DNA of 64,000 nucleotides from an uncultured Bacteroidota bacterium. Its GTDB lineage: Bacteria > Bacteroidota > Bacteroidia > JADZBD01. The stretch covers positions 62,001 to 126,000 of the forward strand of contig CALEYQ010000080.1 of NCBI GenBank assembly GCA_937924855.1, written 5' to 3'. Below, piece after piece: positions 1 through 8,910 of this stretch. The translations under genes and the position numbers were made by a program. Under the pieces are notes generated by a model. That model saw only the letters and a list, made by a program, of their open reading frames with translations, searched no databases and had not been told where the DNA came from. The stretch's first letter is position 1, and the number at the start of each line of letters is the position of its first letter.

Positions 1-268
1 ATTCAGAATTAAGCAGATTGGACAGGGGAATCAACCTAAATTTTCACAGTCAGTTACTATCAACTCCAACCGTCCTAAAATCACCTATACTTTTTCAAAG
101 GGAACTAAAACCGTAGAATTCTCCTCAGAAACTCTATTCGAGGTTTACGATTTTTACGGCTCCATCGTTAAAAAAGGTTTTGGAAAATCGGTAGATGTAT
201 CGAACCTTACCAAAGGTGGTTATTACCTATGCTACGACAATGTGGTAGAAGAGTTTAGCCGGAAGTAA
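1..268 (+). CDS. C-terminal end of a T9SS-secreted protein (type A sorting domain), partial
   Basis: The reading frame is open from the left edge (frame starting at base 2) to the TAA at 266-268, so only about 88 C-terminal residues are visible. The last 45 residues read like a type A T9SS C-terminal sorting domain: a beta-strand with VYDFYGSIVKKG, then VDVSNLTKGGYYLCYDN, ending in a short basic FSRK. In this family the domain directs export across the outer membrane by the type IX machinery and is then removed. The PorP and GldKLMN genes of that machinery lie at 39.7-45.6 kb. The function of the missing N-terminal part cannot be told. It is not part of the ORF-size set because it lacks a start in the window. 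Confidence 0.7.
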   Translation, partial: FRIKQIGQGNQPKFSQSVTINSNRPKITYTFSKGTKTVEFSSETLFEVYDFYGSIVKKGFGKSVDVSNLTKGGYYLCYDNVVEEFSRK

Positions 269-294
269 GCCGGATACCCAAATTATTTTCTTCT

Positions 295-933
295 TTAATT
301 TTTCAGCAATTCCCGCAATTCAGAAATGATCATGGCGGTTGCTCCCCAAACTGTTTTTCCCTGAATCTCAAAACAGGGGGCTTCAATTTCCTTGTTCAGT
401 CGCTTATTAAATATCGTTTTGGTTTTTTCCAAACCGGGTAAAAACAGTTCATCAACCGAAGGTGTAAAAATTTCATGAACCTCCCTGGGGTCGGGTATAA
501 AGGCAGGGGTTTCAGGTATGAACCCCACAAAGGGATGCACATGAAAATTGCTGGGGGGAATATACAAATCACTTAGTCCACCAAGAACCTCCAGGGAGGT
601 TTCATTTATTCCAATTTCCTCCTTTGTTTCCCGGATAGCAGTGTATTCCATGTTGGGGTCGTTCTTGTCCACCTGACCTCCGGGGAAGGAAATCTGACCT
701 GAATGAACACCGGGATAAGTGGCTCTTTCAATCAGCACAAAATGGGGAATATCATCCTTTGGAAACAAAAGTACCATCACGGCTCCTACCCTTGGGGTAA
801 TACCCGGGGGGATAAAGTCCTTGAGCAGCTTCCTTTCAAGGGGTGCCATACGCATCTGGGCCTCCCGTCCCGGTAGGGGTTTGCCCAATTTCAGGGTTAA
901 TTCATCTATGAAAAATTTAAACCTGCTGCCCAT
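295..933 (-). CDS. Nudix hydrolase, CoA pyrophosphatase type
   Basis: This 212-residue protein carries an intact Nudix box at about residues 85-109 (GG..D, then RETKEEIGI), whose glutamates bind the catalytic metal. Just upstream, HSGQISFPGG (77-86) corresponds to the extra UPF0035/NuCoA motif that marks the subfamily hydrolysing coenzyme A and its derivatives to 3',5'-ADP and phosphopantetheine (YeaB/NUDT7-like). Length is normal for that subfamily. The ATG at 931-933 is the only start that keeps the conserved N-terminal helix. It is transcribed alone and faces away from the 61-residue gene at 1015. CoA specificity rests on the motif and is inference; a broader Nudix substrate range is possible. 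Confidence 0.85.
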   Translation of the reverse strand: MGSRFKFFIDELTLKLGKPLPGREAQMRMAPLERKLLKDFIPPGITPRVGAVMVLLFPKDDIPHFVLIERATYPGVHSGQISFPGGQVDKNDPNMEYTAIRETKEEIGINETSLEVLGGLSDLYIPPSNFHVHPFVGFIPETPAFIPDPREVHEIFTPSVDELFLPGLEKTKTIFNKRLNKEIEAPCFEIQGKTVWGATAMIISELRELLKN

Positions 934-1014
934 AATCCGATTTGGTCGAAATCTCTGTAAAAATACAGACTAAACAGGGGTTTAGCCGTAAAATAAACCA
1001 CAATATTCCCCATC

Positions 1015-1200
1015 ATGAAGAACGAACAACTACGCGAAACACTTCGCTGGCTCCAGATGCAGATAGACCATGCATCGGACGTAATAAAAGAAAGCCGGGT
1101 AAATCAAAATTTCGGTCGGGAGGCACAGTATGAGGGTATGCGCGAAGCCTATACCCAGGTGCTAAAATGGATTTCCAATGCGGAAGCCAACCCTGCCTGA
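1015..1200 (+). CDS. Small conserved-looking protein of unknown function
   Basis: A 61-residue, mostly alpha-helical, soluble protein rich in Gln, Arg and Glu, with no signal peptide or membrane segment. I do not recognise the family. It is probably real: it starts with a clear ATG, fills most of the gap between the divergent Nudix gene and convergent pyrF, and uses codons like its neighbours. The helical pattern (LRETLRWLQMQIDHA, then a second helix ending VLKWISN) suggests a small helical hairpin, perhaps a dimer. The upstream gap (934-1014) contains a short inverted repeat, CTAAAC-AGGG-GTTTAG, that may be incidental. Confidence 0.6.
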   Translation: MKNEQLRETLRWLQMQIDHASDVIKESRVNQNFGREAQYEGMREAYTQVLKWISNAEANPA

Positions 1201-1210
1201 ATTTTTGATT

Positions 1211-2032
1211 TCACAATTCGGTTAAAACCGCTTTCATTTCGGCGGAAAGCCGATGTGCTTCGGCAGCAGCATGGGCTGAAAAATCCTTTTCAGCCGAGGC
1301 ATAAATAATGCTTCTGGAGGCATTTATCAGTAAAGCCCCTTCCCTGCCCATACCATTTTTCAATACCTGCTTCAGGTCTCCACCCTGGGTTCCCACCCCT
1401 GGAATCAGAAGGAAGTGGTCGGGAACAATTTCTCTTATCCTCTTCAGGTATTCAGGGCGGGTTGCCCCGGCCACGAACATGAGATTATTTTTTGTTCCCC
1501 AGTCTGAAACCCTTTGAATCACTTTTTCATAAAGGGGCTCTTTTCCGTTAAGCTGAAAATCGTTTGCTCCTTCGTTAGAGGTAAGACCAAGAACAATCAC
1601 CCATTTCCCGTTAAACTTTAAAAAGGGCAAAATGCTGTCGGATCCCATATAGGGTGCCACCGTAATGGCATCGAAATTCATGGCGGTGAAAAATGCCCTT
1701 GCGTACATGGCTGAGGTATTTCCAATATCACCCCGCTTGGCATCAGCGATCAAAAAATGGCCTGGAAAATTCTTTTTGGAAAACTCACAAACGCGGTTAA
1801 GGCACTCCCATCCATCGGGTCCCAAAGCCTCAAAAAAAGCAGTGTTTACTTTAAAAGAAACGGAATGGGGAGCGGTAGCTTCCATGATGCGGGTACAAAA
1901 TTGAAAAACGCCCTCAGGGTCTCTTGAAATTCCTGCCGGTAGTTTTTCGGGATCGGGGTCGAGACCCACGCAAAGCCAGCTTTGCTTATCCTTTATGCTT
2001 TTCTTAAGGGTGTTAAAAGTAAAATCAGACAT
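1211..2032 (-). CDS. pyrF: Orotidine 5'-phosphate decarboxylase
   Basis: It catalyses the last step of UMP synthesis, removing CO2 from orotidine 5'-phosphate. The protein is 273 residues, the length of the longer type 2 enzymes. The hallmark DAKRGD with the catalytic Lys-Asp pair sits at residues 97-102, the substrate-binding LCVGLDPDP at about 20-28, and [11 protein letters not shown] at about 61-71. The ATG (2030-2032) overlaps the end of prfA by 8 bases, so the two are probably translationally coupled and co-transcribed. Nucleotide synthesis beside a sugar-nucleotide cluster that consumes UDP may be coincidental. Confidence 0.95.
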   Translation of the reverse strand: MSDFTFNTLKKSIKDKQSWLCVGLDPDPEKLPAGISRDPEGVFQFCTRIMEATAPHSVSFKVNTAFFEALGPDGWECLNRVCEFSKKNFPGHFLIADAKRGDIGNTSAMYARAFFTAMNFDAITVAPYMGSDSILPFLKFNGKWVIVLGLTSNEGANDFQLNGKEPLYEKVIQRVSDWGTKNNLMFVAGATRPEYLKRIREIVPDHFLLIPGVGTQGGDLKQVLKNGMGREGALLINASRSIIYASAEKDFSAHAAAEAHRLSAEMKAVLTEL

Positions 2033-3101
2033 TCACCCCTCCTTCTTTGAGTCGTTCAGCGTTCTCGGCAAATTGCAGGGCCTGAATCATTTCCCCTATT
2101 TCACCTCCCATAAAGGCAGGGAGGTTATACACCGTTAATCCGATACGGTGATCGGTGATACGGCTTTGGGGGTAATTATAGGTTCGGATCTTGGCAGATC
2201 GGTCGCCGGTACTTACCATGGTTTTTCTGCGCCTTGAAACCTCTTCCATGCGCTTCTGGTATTCAATTTCATAAAGTTTGGTCTTCAGCATTTTCAAAGC
2301 CCGCTCACGATTACCGTGCTGGGATCTTTCAACCTGGCAAACTACCACAATCCCCGAAGGCTTATGCGTTAACTGAACTTTGGTTTCCACCTTGTTTACA
2401 TTTTGTCCGCCCGCACCGCTTGAGCGTGCGGTTTGAAACTCTAGGTCGGCCGGGTTTATTACCACATCGAAATCTTCTGCTTCGGGCAGCACAGCCACCG
2501 AGGCGGCAGAGGTATGAACCCTTCCCTGGGCTTCGGTTTCGGGTACGCGTTGCACCCGGTGCACACCGGATTCAAATTTTAAAACCCCGTAAGCCTCCTC
2601 TCCGATTACATTAAAAACTACTTCTTTATATCCGCCCTTTGTTCCTTCGGAAATGTCAACCACTTCCGTTTTCCAACCGCGCTTTTCGCAAAACCGGGTA
2701 TACATACGAAAGAGGTCTCCGGCAAAAATACTGGCCTCATCACCTCCCGTCCCTGCCCTGATTTCCACCACGGCATTTAATTCATCCTCGGGGTCTTTAG
2801 GAACCATTAAATTGCGAATGTGGTTTTCGATCTGCTCTTTTTTCTCTTCCAGTCCGGGAATTTCCAGATTTGCCATTTCCCGCATCTCCTCATCCTTCTC
2901 TTTTGAAAGAATGGTTTTGTTAAACTCCAGATTTTCTACCGTAGATTTATATTCCTTATAAGCATCTACGATTTCGCCTAGTTTTTTGTATTCCTTATTC
3001 AATTTTGAAAACTGTTGCATATCCCCAATGACTTTGGGGTCGGAGAGTTTTTGCTCAACTTCTTCCCATCTTCTTTTTATGGATTCTAGCTTTTCCAGCA
3101 T
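2025..3101 (-). CDS. prfA: Peptide chain release factor 1
   Basis: RF1 recognises UAA and UAG stop codons in the ribosomal A site and triggers hydrolysis of peptidyl-tRNA. The 358-residue length is standard. The universally conserved GGQ that enters the peptidyl-transferase centre is at 231-233 ([14 protein letters not shown]). The stop-codon-reading PxT tripeptide is PET at 187-189, in [14 protein letters not shown]; the PxT (not SPF) form distinguishes RF1 from RF2. The N-terminal region is a charged helical domain. pyrF follows with an 8-base overlap. A TACCTTTG sequence (minus strand, 3109-3116) resembles a -7 box but lies only 7 bases from the ATG and has no -33 partner. Confidence 0.97.
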   Translation of the reverse strand: MLEKLESIKRRWEEVEQKLSDPKVIGDMQQFSKLNKEYKKLGEIVDAYKEYKSTVENLEFNKTILSKEKDEEMREMANLEIPGLEEKKEQIENHIRNLMVPKDPEDELNAVVEIRAGTGGDEASIFAGDLFRMYTRFCEKRGWKTEVVDISEGTKGGYKEVVFNVIGEEAYGVLKFESGVHRVQRVPETEAQGRVHTSAASVAVLPEAEDFDVVINPADLEFQTARSSGAGGQNVNKVETKVQLTHKPSGIVVVCQVERSQHGNRERALKMLKTKLYEIEYQKRMEEVSRRRKTMVSTGDRSAKIRTYNYPQSRITDHRIGLTVYNLPAFMGGEIGEMIQALQFAENAERLKEGGVNV

Positions 3102-3143
3102 GGCAGGGCAAAGGTAAGAAACAGACAGAATTGCTAAATAAGC

Positions 3144-3893
3144 CTACAGGCTTTTATTCAGTAATTTTCCGGAGGCAATAAGCTGATTAAATGCATTGTT
3201 GCCGGGTATCTTCTCAAGCACACGCAGGTGGCCATCGTGGTGGCAGTCGGATCCCAAAAATGAAACCAAACCCGCCTGAATTAATTTTTCGGCCATTTTC
3301 CTGACTTCGGGGGAATAATATCCGACGAGTGAGTTCAGATTTAGTTGCAGCAAGACACCCTTTTCAACCAGGGTTTCAAATTTTTCAAAATCACGATGCC
3401 AATAGGAATACCTTTCGGGATGGGCCAAAACCGGACGGTAACCTTTCATTTGCGCCTCAAAACAAAAATGAAAAAGATGATCGGGCGGGTTCATAAAAGA
3501 AAGCTCAAACAAAAGGTAGTTCTTGCCGAAGGTCAGCAAAGGCTCCTGCTTTAGTTTTTGTTCCAGGTCATAATCCAGGTAATACTCAGCCGCAGCTTCA
3601 ATGGAAACGGAAAGTCCACGCTTAGCGGCTTCTTCCTTAATGGAATCCAGGCCCCTCAGAATTATATCCGATGTGTTCCGGTAATGATCCGACATAACAT
3701 GGGGCGTGGTAATTACCTTCCGAAATCCCATTTGTTCAAAAGCTGTAATCAGAGCGAGAGAATCATTCAAGGTTCGGGCTCCATCATCGATGCCCGGAAT
3801 AAAATGGGAATGCATATCGCACTGAAGGTCTGAAAAGGAAGCAGGTGGGTATTGCACCTGTGAACCCTTAAACCATTTTTGGAACAATCCCAT
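3144..3893 (-). CDS. PHP-domain protein tyrosine phosphatase, CpsB/YwqE family
   Basis: With the ATG at 3891-3893 the protein is 249 residues. It has the PHP metal-site pattern: CDMHSHFIPGIDDG with HxH at residues 28-30, ITTPHVM, LAHPERY and a C-terminal SDCHHDG. These are the metal ligands of CpsB/CapC/YwqE phosphatases, which dephosphorylate bacterial tyrosine kinases that control capsule or exopolysaccharide export. It is the last gene of the polysaccharide block, 4 bases after the epimerase stop, which fits that role. No tyrosine kinase or Wza/Wzc gene is inside the window, so its partner must be elsewhere. The longer frame starting at 3941 would overlap the upstream gene and adds no conserved sequence. 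Confidence 0.88.
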   Translation of the reverse strand: MGLFQKWFKGSQVQYPPASFSDLQCDMHSHFIPGIDDGARTLNDSLALITAFEQMGFRKVITTPHVMSDHYRNTSDIILRGLDSIKEEAAKRGLSVSIEAAAEYYLDYDLEQKLKQEPLLTFGKNYLLFELSFMNPPDHLFHFCFEAQMKGYRPVLAHPERYSYWHRDFEKFETLVEKGVLLQLNLNSLVGYYSPEVRKMAEKLIQAGLVSFLGSDCHHDGHLRVLEKIPGNNAFNQLIASGKLLNKSL

Positions 3894-3897
3894 AAAC

Positions 3898-4890
3898 CTA
3901 AGATGCAAACTTTTCCCTGAAATAGGAAACGGTGGCCTCAAGGCCCTGGTCTATAAACACTTCCGGAGCATAACCCAGAAGTGATGCCGACTTGCTCAGG
4001 TCGGCCAATGAATTTTTTACATCCCCTTTTCTTTCCTCACGATGTACCGGTTTAAGGCCACTACCGGTTATTTTTTTTATTTTCTCAAACAATTCGTTTA
4101 CCGAAACATTTTTACCTGCGGCAACATTAAACACTTTGCCAGGAATTTGAGGATTATCGGAAAAGCAGGCTTTGATATTGGCCTGAACGGCATTCTCAAC
4201 AAATGTAAAATCCCTGGATTGCTCCCCGGAGCCATTAATAAAAACCGCTTCCTGCTTCAGGTGCCCTTTAATAAAAAGGGGTATGGCTGCGGCATATTCC
4301 CCATCGGGATTTTGCCGGGGTCCAAAAATATTAAAGTACCGCAGACCCAACACTTCCATACCATAGGTTTTAAAAAATACCTCGGCATACAATTCGTTAA
4401 TGCGCTTGGAAACGGCATAAGGTGAAAGCGGATTCCCGATCAGATCTTCCTTTTTGGGTGATGTTTCGATATCTCCATAAACCGAAGAAGAGCTGGCATA
4501 GATCATCCGCTTTACTTTGCCCTTGCGGCAGGCATTGAGCATATTCAAAAATCCGGTTGCATTAGTCTGATGGGTATTCAGGGGGTCGTTGATGCTTCTT
4601 GGTACCGACCCAAGAGCGGCCTGATGAAAAACAAAATTACAGCCTTCAATCCCCTTTTCACAATCCTGAACCTCCCGGATATCACCCTCAAAAAATTCAA
4701 ATCCTTTAAACCCTGAAAGGAATTCAATGTTTTCCTTTTTTCCCGTGGCAAAATTATCCATTACCCTGACCTTCCCGGCACCAAAACGCAGCAGATACTC
4801 CGCAATATGTGATCCGATAAAACCTGCTCCCCCGGTAACAAGAAAGTTCAGTCTTGAAATATCGGTTGTATGAAAGGGCTTTGGGTACAA
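3898..4890 (-). CDS. NAD-dependent UDP-HexNAc 4-epimerase, WbpP-like
   Basis: An extended short-chain dehydrogenase of 330 residues. The NAD-binding GGAGFIG is at 20-26 and the catalytic YAVSK at 158-162, with SSSSVYGD just before it. The run HQAALGSVPRSINDP and RYFNIFGPRQNPDGEYAA closely match what I know of Pseudomonas WbpP, which interconverts UDP-GlcNAc and UDP-GalNAc, better than they match GalE. The start appears to be TTG (4888-4890); no ATG occurs before the Rossmann motif. It sits 3 bases after rfbB and feeds UDP-HexNAc to the neighbouring dehydrogenase. Exact substrate preference (GlcNAc versus Glc or uronic acid forms) cannot be settled from the sequence alone. Confidence 0.85.
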   Translation of the reverse strand: MYPKPFHTTDISRLNFLVTGGAGFIGSHIAEYLLRFGAGKVRVMDNFATGKKENIEFLSGFKGFEFFEGDIREVQDCEKGIEGCNFVFHQAALGSVPRSINDPLNTHQTNATGFLNMLNACRKGKVKRMIYASSSSVYGDIETSPKKEDLIGNPLSPYAVSKRINELYAEVFFKTYGMEVLGLRYFNIFGPRQNPDGEYAAAIPLFIKGHLKQEAVFINGSGEQSRDFTFVENAVQANIKACFSDNPQIPGKVFNVAAGKNVSVNELFEKIKKITGSGLKPVHREERKGDVKNSLADLSKSASLLGYAPEVFIDQGLEATVSYFREKFAS

Positions 4891-4893
4891 GTT

Positions 4894-5958
4894 TTACCTG
4901 TTTTTATATTGAAGGGAATAATATTTCTGATAATCGCCCGAAGTAACCCGGCTCAGCCATTCTTTATTATTCAGGTACCAATCTACTGTTTTTGATAATC
5001 CCTCTTCAAACTGAAGCGAGGGTTCCCAACCTAATTCCTTTTTTATTTTTCCGGCATCGATGGCATATCTCAAATCGTGGCCCGCCCGGTCTTTCACAAA
5101 GGTGATTAAGGAGGCCGACTTACCTGCTGCCCGGCCCAGTTTTTTGTCCATGATGGAACACAAAAGGTTTATGAGGTCAATGTTTTTCCATTCGTTATTT
5201 CCGCCGATATTATAGGTCTCTCCGTTCTTACCCTTATGAAGAATTACATCCATGGCCGAAGCATGATCACCTACAAACAACCAGTCGCGCACATTTTCTC
5301 CCTTTCCGTAAACAGGAATTGGTTTTTCATGAATGATATTGTGAATAGCTAATGGAATTAATTTCTCGGGGAATTGGTAAGGACCATAATTGTTGGAGCA
5401 GTTTGAAATGACAACCGGAAGGTTAAAAGTATCTCCGTAAGCTCTTACAAAATGGTCGGAACCGGCTTTCGAAGCGGAATACGGACTGTGGGGATCGTAG
5501 GGAGTTTTTTCGGTGAAAAGCCCTTCCCTGCCCAGGCTTCCGTAAACTTCATCGGTGGATATATGATAAAACAGATTTTCAGATTTTCCAAGCCAGTATT
5601 TTTTGGCGGCATTCAGAAGGGTAACAGTTCCCAGCACATTAGTAACCACAAAGTCCATGGGATTGGAAATAGACCGGTCCACATGAGACTCCGCGGCAAG
5701 ATGCATTACATGGGTTATGTGGTATTTTTCAAAGACTTCAAAAACCACACTTTCATCGGCAATATCACCTTTGAAAAACACATAATTGGGTTTCTCCTCA
5801 ATACCCTTCAGGTTTTCAAGATTTCCTGCATAGGTCAGCTTATCAAAATTTACAAATAGGTAATCGGGATATTTATCGATCATATACCGGATCAGGTTGG
5901 AACCGATGAACCCGGCTCCTCCGGTAATTAAAATCCGCTTTTTAAATGTTGATTCCAA
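4894..5958 (-). CDS. rfbB: dTDP-glucose 4,6-dehydratase
   Basis: It converts dTDP-glucose to dTDP-4-keto-6-deoxyglucose, the entry step to rhamnose and other deoxysugars. The 354-residue protein has GGAGFIG at 13-19, STDEVYG at 134-140 (whose Asp-Glu pair performs the dehydration) and YSASK at 160-164. HLAAESHVDRSI is also diagnostic for RmlB/RfbB. The start is TTG at 5956-5958; the Rossmann strand begins within ten residues, so little could be missing. The usual partners rfbA, rfbC and rfbD are not in the window, so either they lie elsewhere or the 4-keto sugar is used by another branch. Confidence 0.93.
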   Translation of the reverse strand: MESTFKKRILITGGAGFIGSNLIRYMIDKYPDYLFVNFDKLTYAGNLENLKGIEEKPNYVFFKGDIADESVVFEVFEKYHITHVMHLAAESHVDRSISNPMDFVVTNVLGTVTLLNAAKKYWLGKSENLFYHISTDEVYGSLGREGLFTEKTPYDPHSPYSASKAGSDHFVRAYGDTFNLPVVISNCSNNYGPYQFPEKLIPLAIHNIIHEKPIPVYGKGENVRDWLFVGDHASAMDVILHKGKNGETYNIGGNNEWKNIDLINLLCSIMDKKLGRAAGKSASLITFVKDRAGHDLRYAIDAGKIKKELGWEPSLQFEEGLSKTVDWYLNNKEWLSRVTSGDYQKYYSLQYKNR

Positions 5959-5960
5959 TT

Positions 5961-7247
5961 TTACAAACTCCAGTAATTAATGTTTTTTATTTTTTTCCGG
6001 TAAATGCCTTTCACATCAACCAGAACTCCTTTGGAAGCGAGAATTTTCTTAAAATATTTCTCGTCAAGCTTTTCATACTCCGCGTGATTAACGGCCACAA
6101 TTACTCCGTCGTAGCCCTTGCCGGTTTTTCCCAGTCCGAAACCGTATTCGTGATTAAGCTCCGCAGAATCGGCGTGGGGATCAACCACATCTACTTTTAC
6201 TCCAAAACTTCTCAGCTCCTTTACAATATCTGCCACTTTGGAATTACGGATGTCGGTTACATTTTCCTTAAAGGTGGCTCCCATCACCAAAACTTTTGAT
6301 TTGGAAATATTTTTTCCGGCGGCAATAATTCTTTTCACCGTATTCTTGGCCACATAAAAACCCATAGAATCGTTGATATACCTGCCCGAATTAATTACTC
6401 TGGCGTGGTAACCCAGTGCTTCAGCTTTATGGGTCAGGTAATAGGGATCAACGCCAATGCAATGGCCACCTACCAGACCGGGGAAGAATTTCAAAAAGTT
6501 CCATTTTGTTCCGGCCGCTTCGAGTACATCGAATGTATTAATTCCCATCCGGTTAAAAATAATGGAGAGTTCGTTCATCAGGGCAATGTTCACATCGCGC
6601 TGTGTATTCTCAATTATTTTTGCTGCCTCGGCAACCTTAATACTCGGGGCTTTGTGAGTACCCGGTTCCACAATTATCTCATACACTTTTGCAACAAGAT
6701 CAAGGGTTTCTTTATCGGAACCGGAAACCACTTTTAAAATTTTGGTGATGGTGTGTTCTTTGTCGCCCGGATTAATCCGTTCAGGACTATACCCAACTGA
6801 AAAATCCTTTTGAAATTTCAAACCCGATTCTCTTTCCAGCACGGGAATGCAATCCTCCTCGGTGCATCCGGGGTAAACGGTAGATTCAAAAACCACACAA
6901 TCGCCTTTTTTCAGGCATTTTCCAACGGTTGCGGAAGCAGCCAGAAGGGGTTTCAGGTCGGGCAGGTTGTGTTCGTCGATGGGGGTGGGAACCGCCACAA
7001 TAAAAAATTTAGCCTGTTTAAGATCTTTGAGTTCGTGGGTAAAGAGGATATCGCAATTTTTAAAATCTGATCTGGAAAGTTCGTTGCTCGGATCAATCCC
7101 CTTTCGCATCATTTGAACGCGCTTTGCATTTATATCGAAGCCGATAACTTTTATTTTCCGGGCAAAAGCCAGGGCAATGGGCAGACCTACATAGCCAAGA
7201 CCAATAACGGCAACCGGAACCTCTTTTTTCAAAATTTTCTGATACAT
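5961..7247 (-). CDS. UDP-N-acetylhexosamine 6-dehydrogenase (WbpO/TviB/WbpA type)
   Basis: It oxidises the C6 hydroxyl of UDP-GalNAc or UDP-GlcNAc to the uronic acid in two NAD-dependent steps. From the ATG at 7245-7247 (a TTG two codons upstream is also possible) the protein is 428 residues. It has GLGYVGLP at about 16-23, and the catalytic Cys at about 263 within GLVGGHCIGVDPYYL. IENTQRDVNIALMNE is typical of the UDP-HexNAc group rather than UDP-glucose dehydrogenases. It follows the WlbA-like gene with no gap. With the WbpP-like epimerase it could make UDP-GalNAcA; with WlbA and WlbB it could supply UDP-GlcNAcA. Confidence 0.9.
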   Translation of the reverse strand: MYQKILKKEVPVAVIGLGYVGLPIALAFARKIKVIGFDINAKRVQMMRKGIDPSNELSRSDFKNCDILFTHELKDLKQAKFFIVAVPTPIDEHNLPDLKPLLAASATVGKCLKKGDCVVFESTVYPGCTEEDCIPVLERESGLKFQKDFSVGYSPERINPGDKEHTITKILKVVSGSDKETLDLVAKVYEIIVEPGTHKAPSIKVAEAAKIIENTQRDVNIALMNELSIIFNRMGINTFDVLEAAGTKWNFLKFFPGLVGGHCIGVDPYYLTHKAEALGYHARVINSGRYINDSMGFYVAKNTVKRIIAAGKNISKSKVLVMGATFKENVTDIRNSKVADIVKELRSFGVKVDVVDPHADSAELNHEYGFGLGKTGKGYDGVIVAVNHAEYEKLDEKYFKKILASKGVLVDVKGIYRKKIKNINYWSL

Positions 7248-7253
7248 GTTCAA

Positions 7254-8279
7254 TTAAGATTTGCGGTCTTCCTTACGAAACGAATAAATGCGTTCAATAA
7301 TATCAACCACTTTCAATCCTTCCAGGGCATTGGTGGTAACGGTTTTGCGTCCCGAAATCGTATCTACAACGTTCTGAATGGTGAAATGGTGGTTATTGGC
7401 TGACCCTTTATAATTTCCATAATCATTGGCCGGGGCTGTTTCTTCAAGAGCCGGCATTTGATAATTTTCTATATGACAATATTCTACTTTATCCATGTAT
7501 TGTCCACCTACTTTTACCGATCCTTTGCTGCCCACCAGGGTAATGCTCGATTCCAGGTTTTTGTCCCAGACGGCAGTGGAATAATTTATGCATCCCATGC
7601 CTCCGTTAACGAAACGAAAGGTAACCATGCCGCTGTCCTCAAATTCGGTAGTATCGGAATGGTTAAAGTCGGCAAATTTTGCCTGAATATCGGTAATGTC
7701 TCCGAACAGCCAGAACAACAAATCAACCCAATGTGAAAACTGGGTGAACAGGGTTCCTCCGTCAAGCTCCTGACTTCCTTTCCAGGATCCCTTAACATAG
7801 TAGCGGTGATCGCGGTTCCAATAGCAATTAAGCTGAACCATAAATACTTCTCCAATGGTTTTCTTTTCTACAATCTCTTTTAACCACACGCTGGGCGGCG
7901 AGTATCGGTTCTGCATTACGCAGAATACCTGCTTTTGAACTTTGAGTGCCGCATGAATAATTTTCTCGCAATCCGATCGCTTCAGAGCCATCGGTTTTTC
8001 AACCACTACATGTTTTCCTGATTCGAGAATCCGGAGGGCATGTTCGGCATGAAGGCCGTTGGGGGTGCAAACATTTACCACGTCGATGCCCGGATTTTTC
8101 TCCAGCATTTCGTCAAGGGAGGTAAAATATTTCTCCTTAGAAAGCAAAGATTCAAAGTCTGTATAATCTTTCAAGTCGCAACCTGCCACCAACTCGCATT
8201 CCGGATTGCGACGGATCATTTCGGAGTGGCGTTTTCCAATATGACCGAGCCCTACAACAGCAAAACGAATCTTAGCCAT
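7254..8279 (-). CDS. Gfo/Idh/MocA oxidoreductase, WlbA/WbpB-like
   Basis: Predicted to oxidise C3 of UDP-GlcNAc uronic acid to the 3-keto sugar, as WlbA/WbpB do in making di-N-acetylated mannuronic acids for O-antigen. From the ATG at 8277-8279 the protein is 341 residues, with GLGHIGKRH at 10-18 and the catalytic EKP at 94-96. The C-terminal half has the family's beta-sheet domain, including a [16 protein letters not shown] helix. The longer frame to 8360 adds a basic stretch inside the upstream gene and is unlikely. It overlaps the WlbB-like gene by 8 bases, so the pair is coupled. Assignment rests on the neighbour and family resemblance. Confidence 0.85.
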   Translation of the reverse strand: MAKIRFAVVGLGHIGKRHSEMIRRNPECELVAGCDLKDYTDFESLLSKEKYFTSLDEMLEKNPGIDVVNVCTPNGLHAEHALRILESGKHVVVEKPMALKRSDCEKIIHAALKVQKQVFCVMQNRYSPPSVWLKEIVEKKTIGEVFMVQLNCYWNRDHRYYVKGSWKGSQELDGGTLFTQFSHWVDLLFWLFGDITDIQAKFADFNHSDTTEFEDSGMVTFRFVNGGMGCINYSTAVWDKNLESSITLVGSKGSVKVGGQYMDKVEYCHIENYQMPALEETAPANDYGNYKGSANNHHFTIQNVVDTISGRKTVTTNALEGLKVVDIIERIYSFRKEDRKS

Positions 8280-8859
8280 GGGATACCTTTTTAACGCTGT
8301 TGTTTTCGAGGGAATACACCTCTCCGCTTTCCGGGCATTTGGCTTTTCCCTCTTTGTCAAAGGTTAGCCTGTGTCCAAACTCGCTCATCCAGCCCACTTG
8401 TCTGGCGGGGTTTCCAACCCAAAGGCTGTAAGCAGGCACATTTTTAGTAACCACGGCACCTGCCCCAATAAAAGCAAATGCTCCAATGTCGTGCCCGCAA
8501 ACTATTGTAGCGTTGGCACCAATACTTGCGCCCTTTCCCACCAATGTCTGTGCATATTGTCCCCTTCTGTTAACGGCACTTCGGGGATTAACCACATTGG
8601 TAAAAACCATGGAAGGCCCCAGAAAAACATCATCTTCACAGGTAACACCGGTATAAATACTTACATTATTCTGAACCTTAACATTGTTCCCCAGAATTAC
8701 CCCGGGGCTGATTACAACATTCTGTCCGATATTGCAATTTTCGCCAATGCGGCAATCGGGCATTATGTGCGAAAAGTGCCAGATTTTGGTTCCCTTTCCG
8801 ATTTCACAACCCTCGTCGATAACCGCACTCGGATGGGCATAATAAGCTAACTGATCCAT
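8272..8859 (-). CDS. WlbB/WbpD-like sugar-nucleotide N-acetyltransferase
   Basis: A left-handed beta-helix acyltransferase of 195 residues from the ATG at 8857-8859. It is built of hexapeptide repeats (for example [32 protein letters not shown]). The family acetylates the 3-amino group of UDP-GlcNAc(3N)A using acetyl-Co[16 protein letters not shown] is a recognisable WlbB/WbpD segment. Its overlap with the WlbA-like gene strengthens the assignment. The step between them, a DegT-type aminotransferase (WlbC/WbpE), is absent nearby; the aminotransferase upstream is from another family. Confidence 0.87.
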   Translation of the reverse strand: MDQLAYYAHPSAVIDEGCEIGKGTKIWHFSHIMPDCRIGENCNIGQNVVISPGVILGNNVKVQNNVSIYTGVTCEDDVFLGPSMVFTNVVNPRSAVNRRGQYAQTLVGKGASIGANATIVCGHDIGAFAFIGAGAVVTKNVPAYSLWVGNPARQVGWMSEFGHRLTFDKEGKAKCPESGEVYSLENNSVKKVSHG

Positions 8860-8910
8860 AGGATAAAAAAGAAGCACAAAAATAGCAAAACCCCTTGAAT
8901 TTGAGGCAAC

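Noticed and set aside
2234..2614. 126-residue plus-strand ORF
   Set aside because: It is the antisense shadow of prfA, whose protein motifs are complete; no family features.
8280..8360. Extension of the WlbA-like gene to 8360
   Set aside because: It would overlap the WlbB-like gene by about 90 bases; the ATG at 8279 directly precedes the Rossmann strand.
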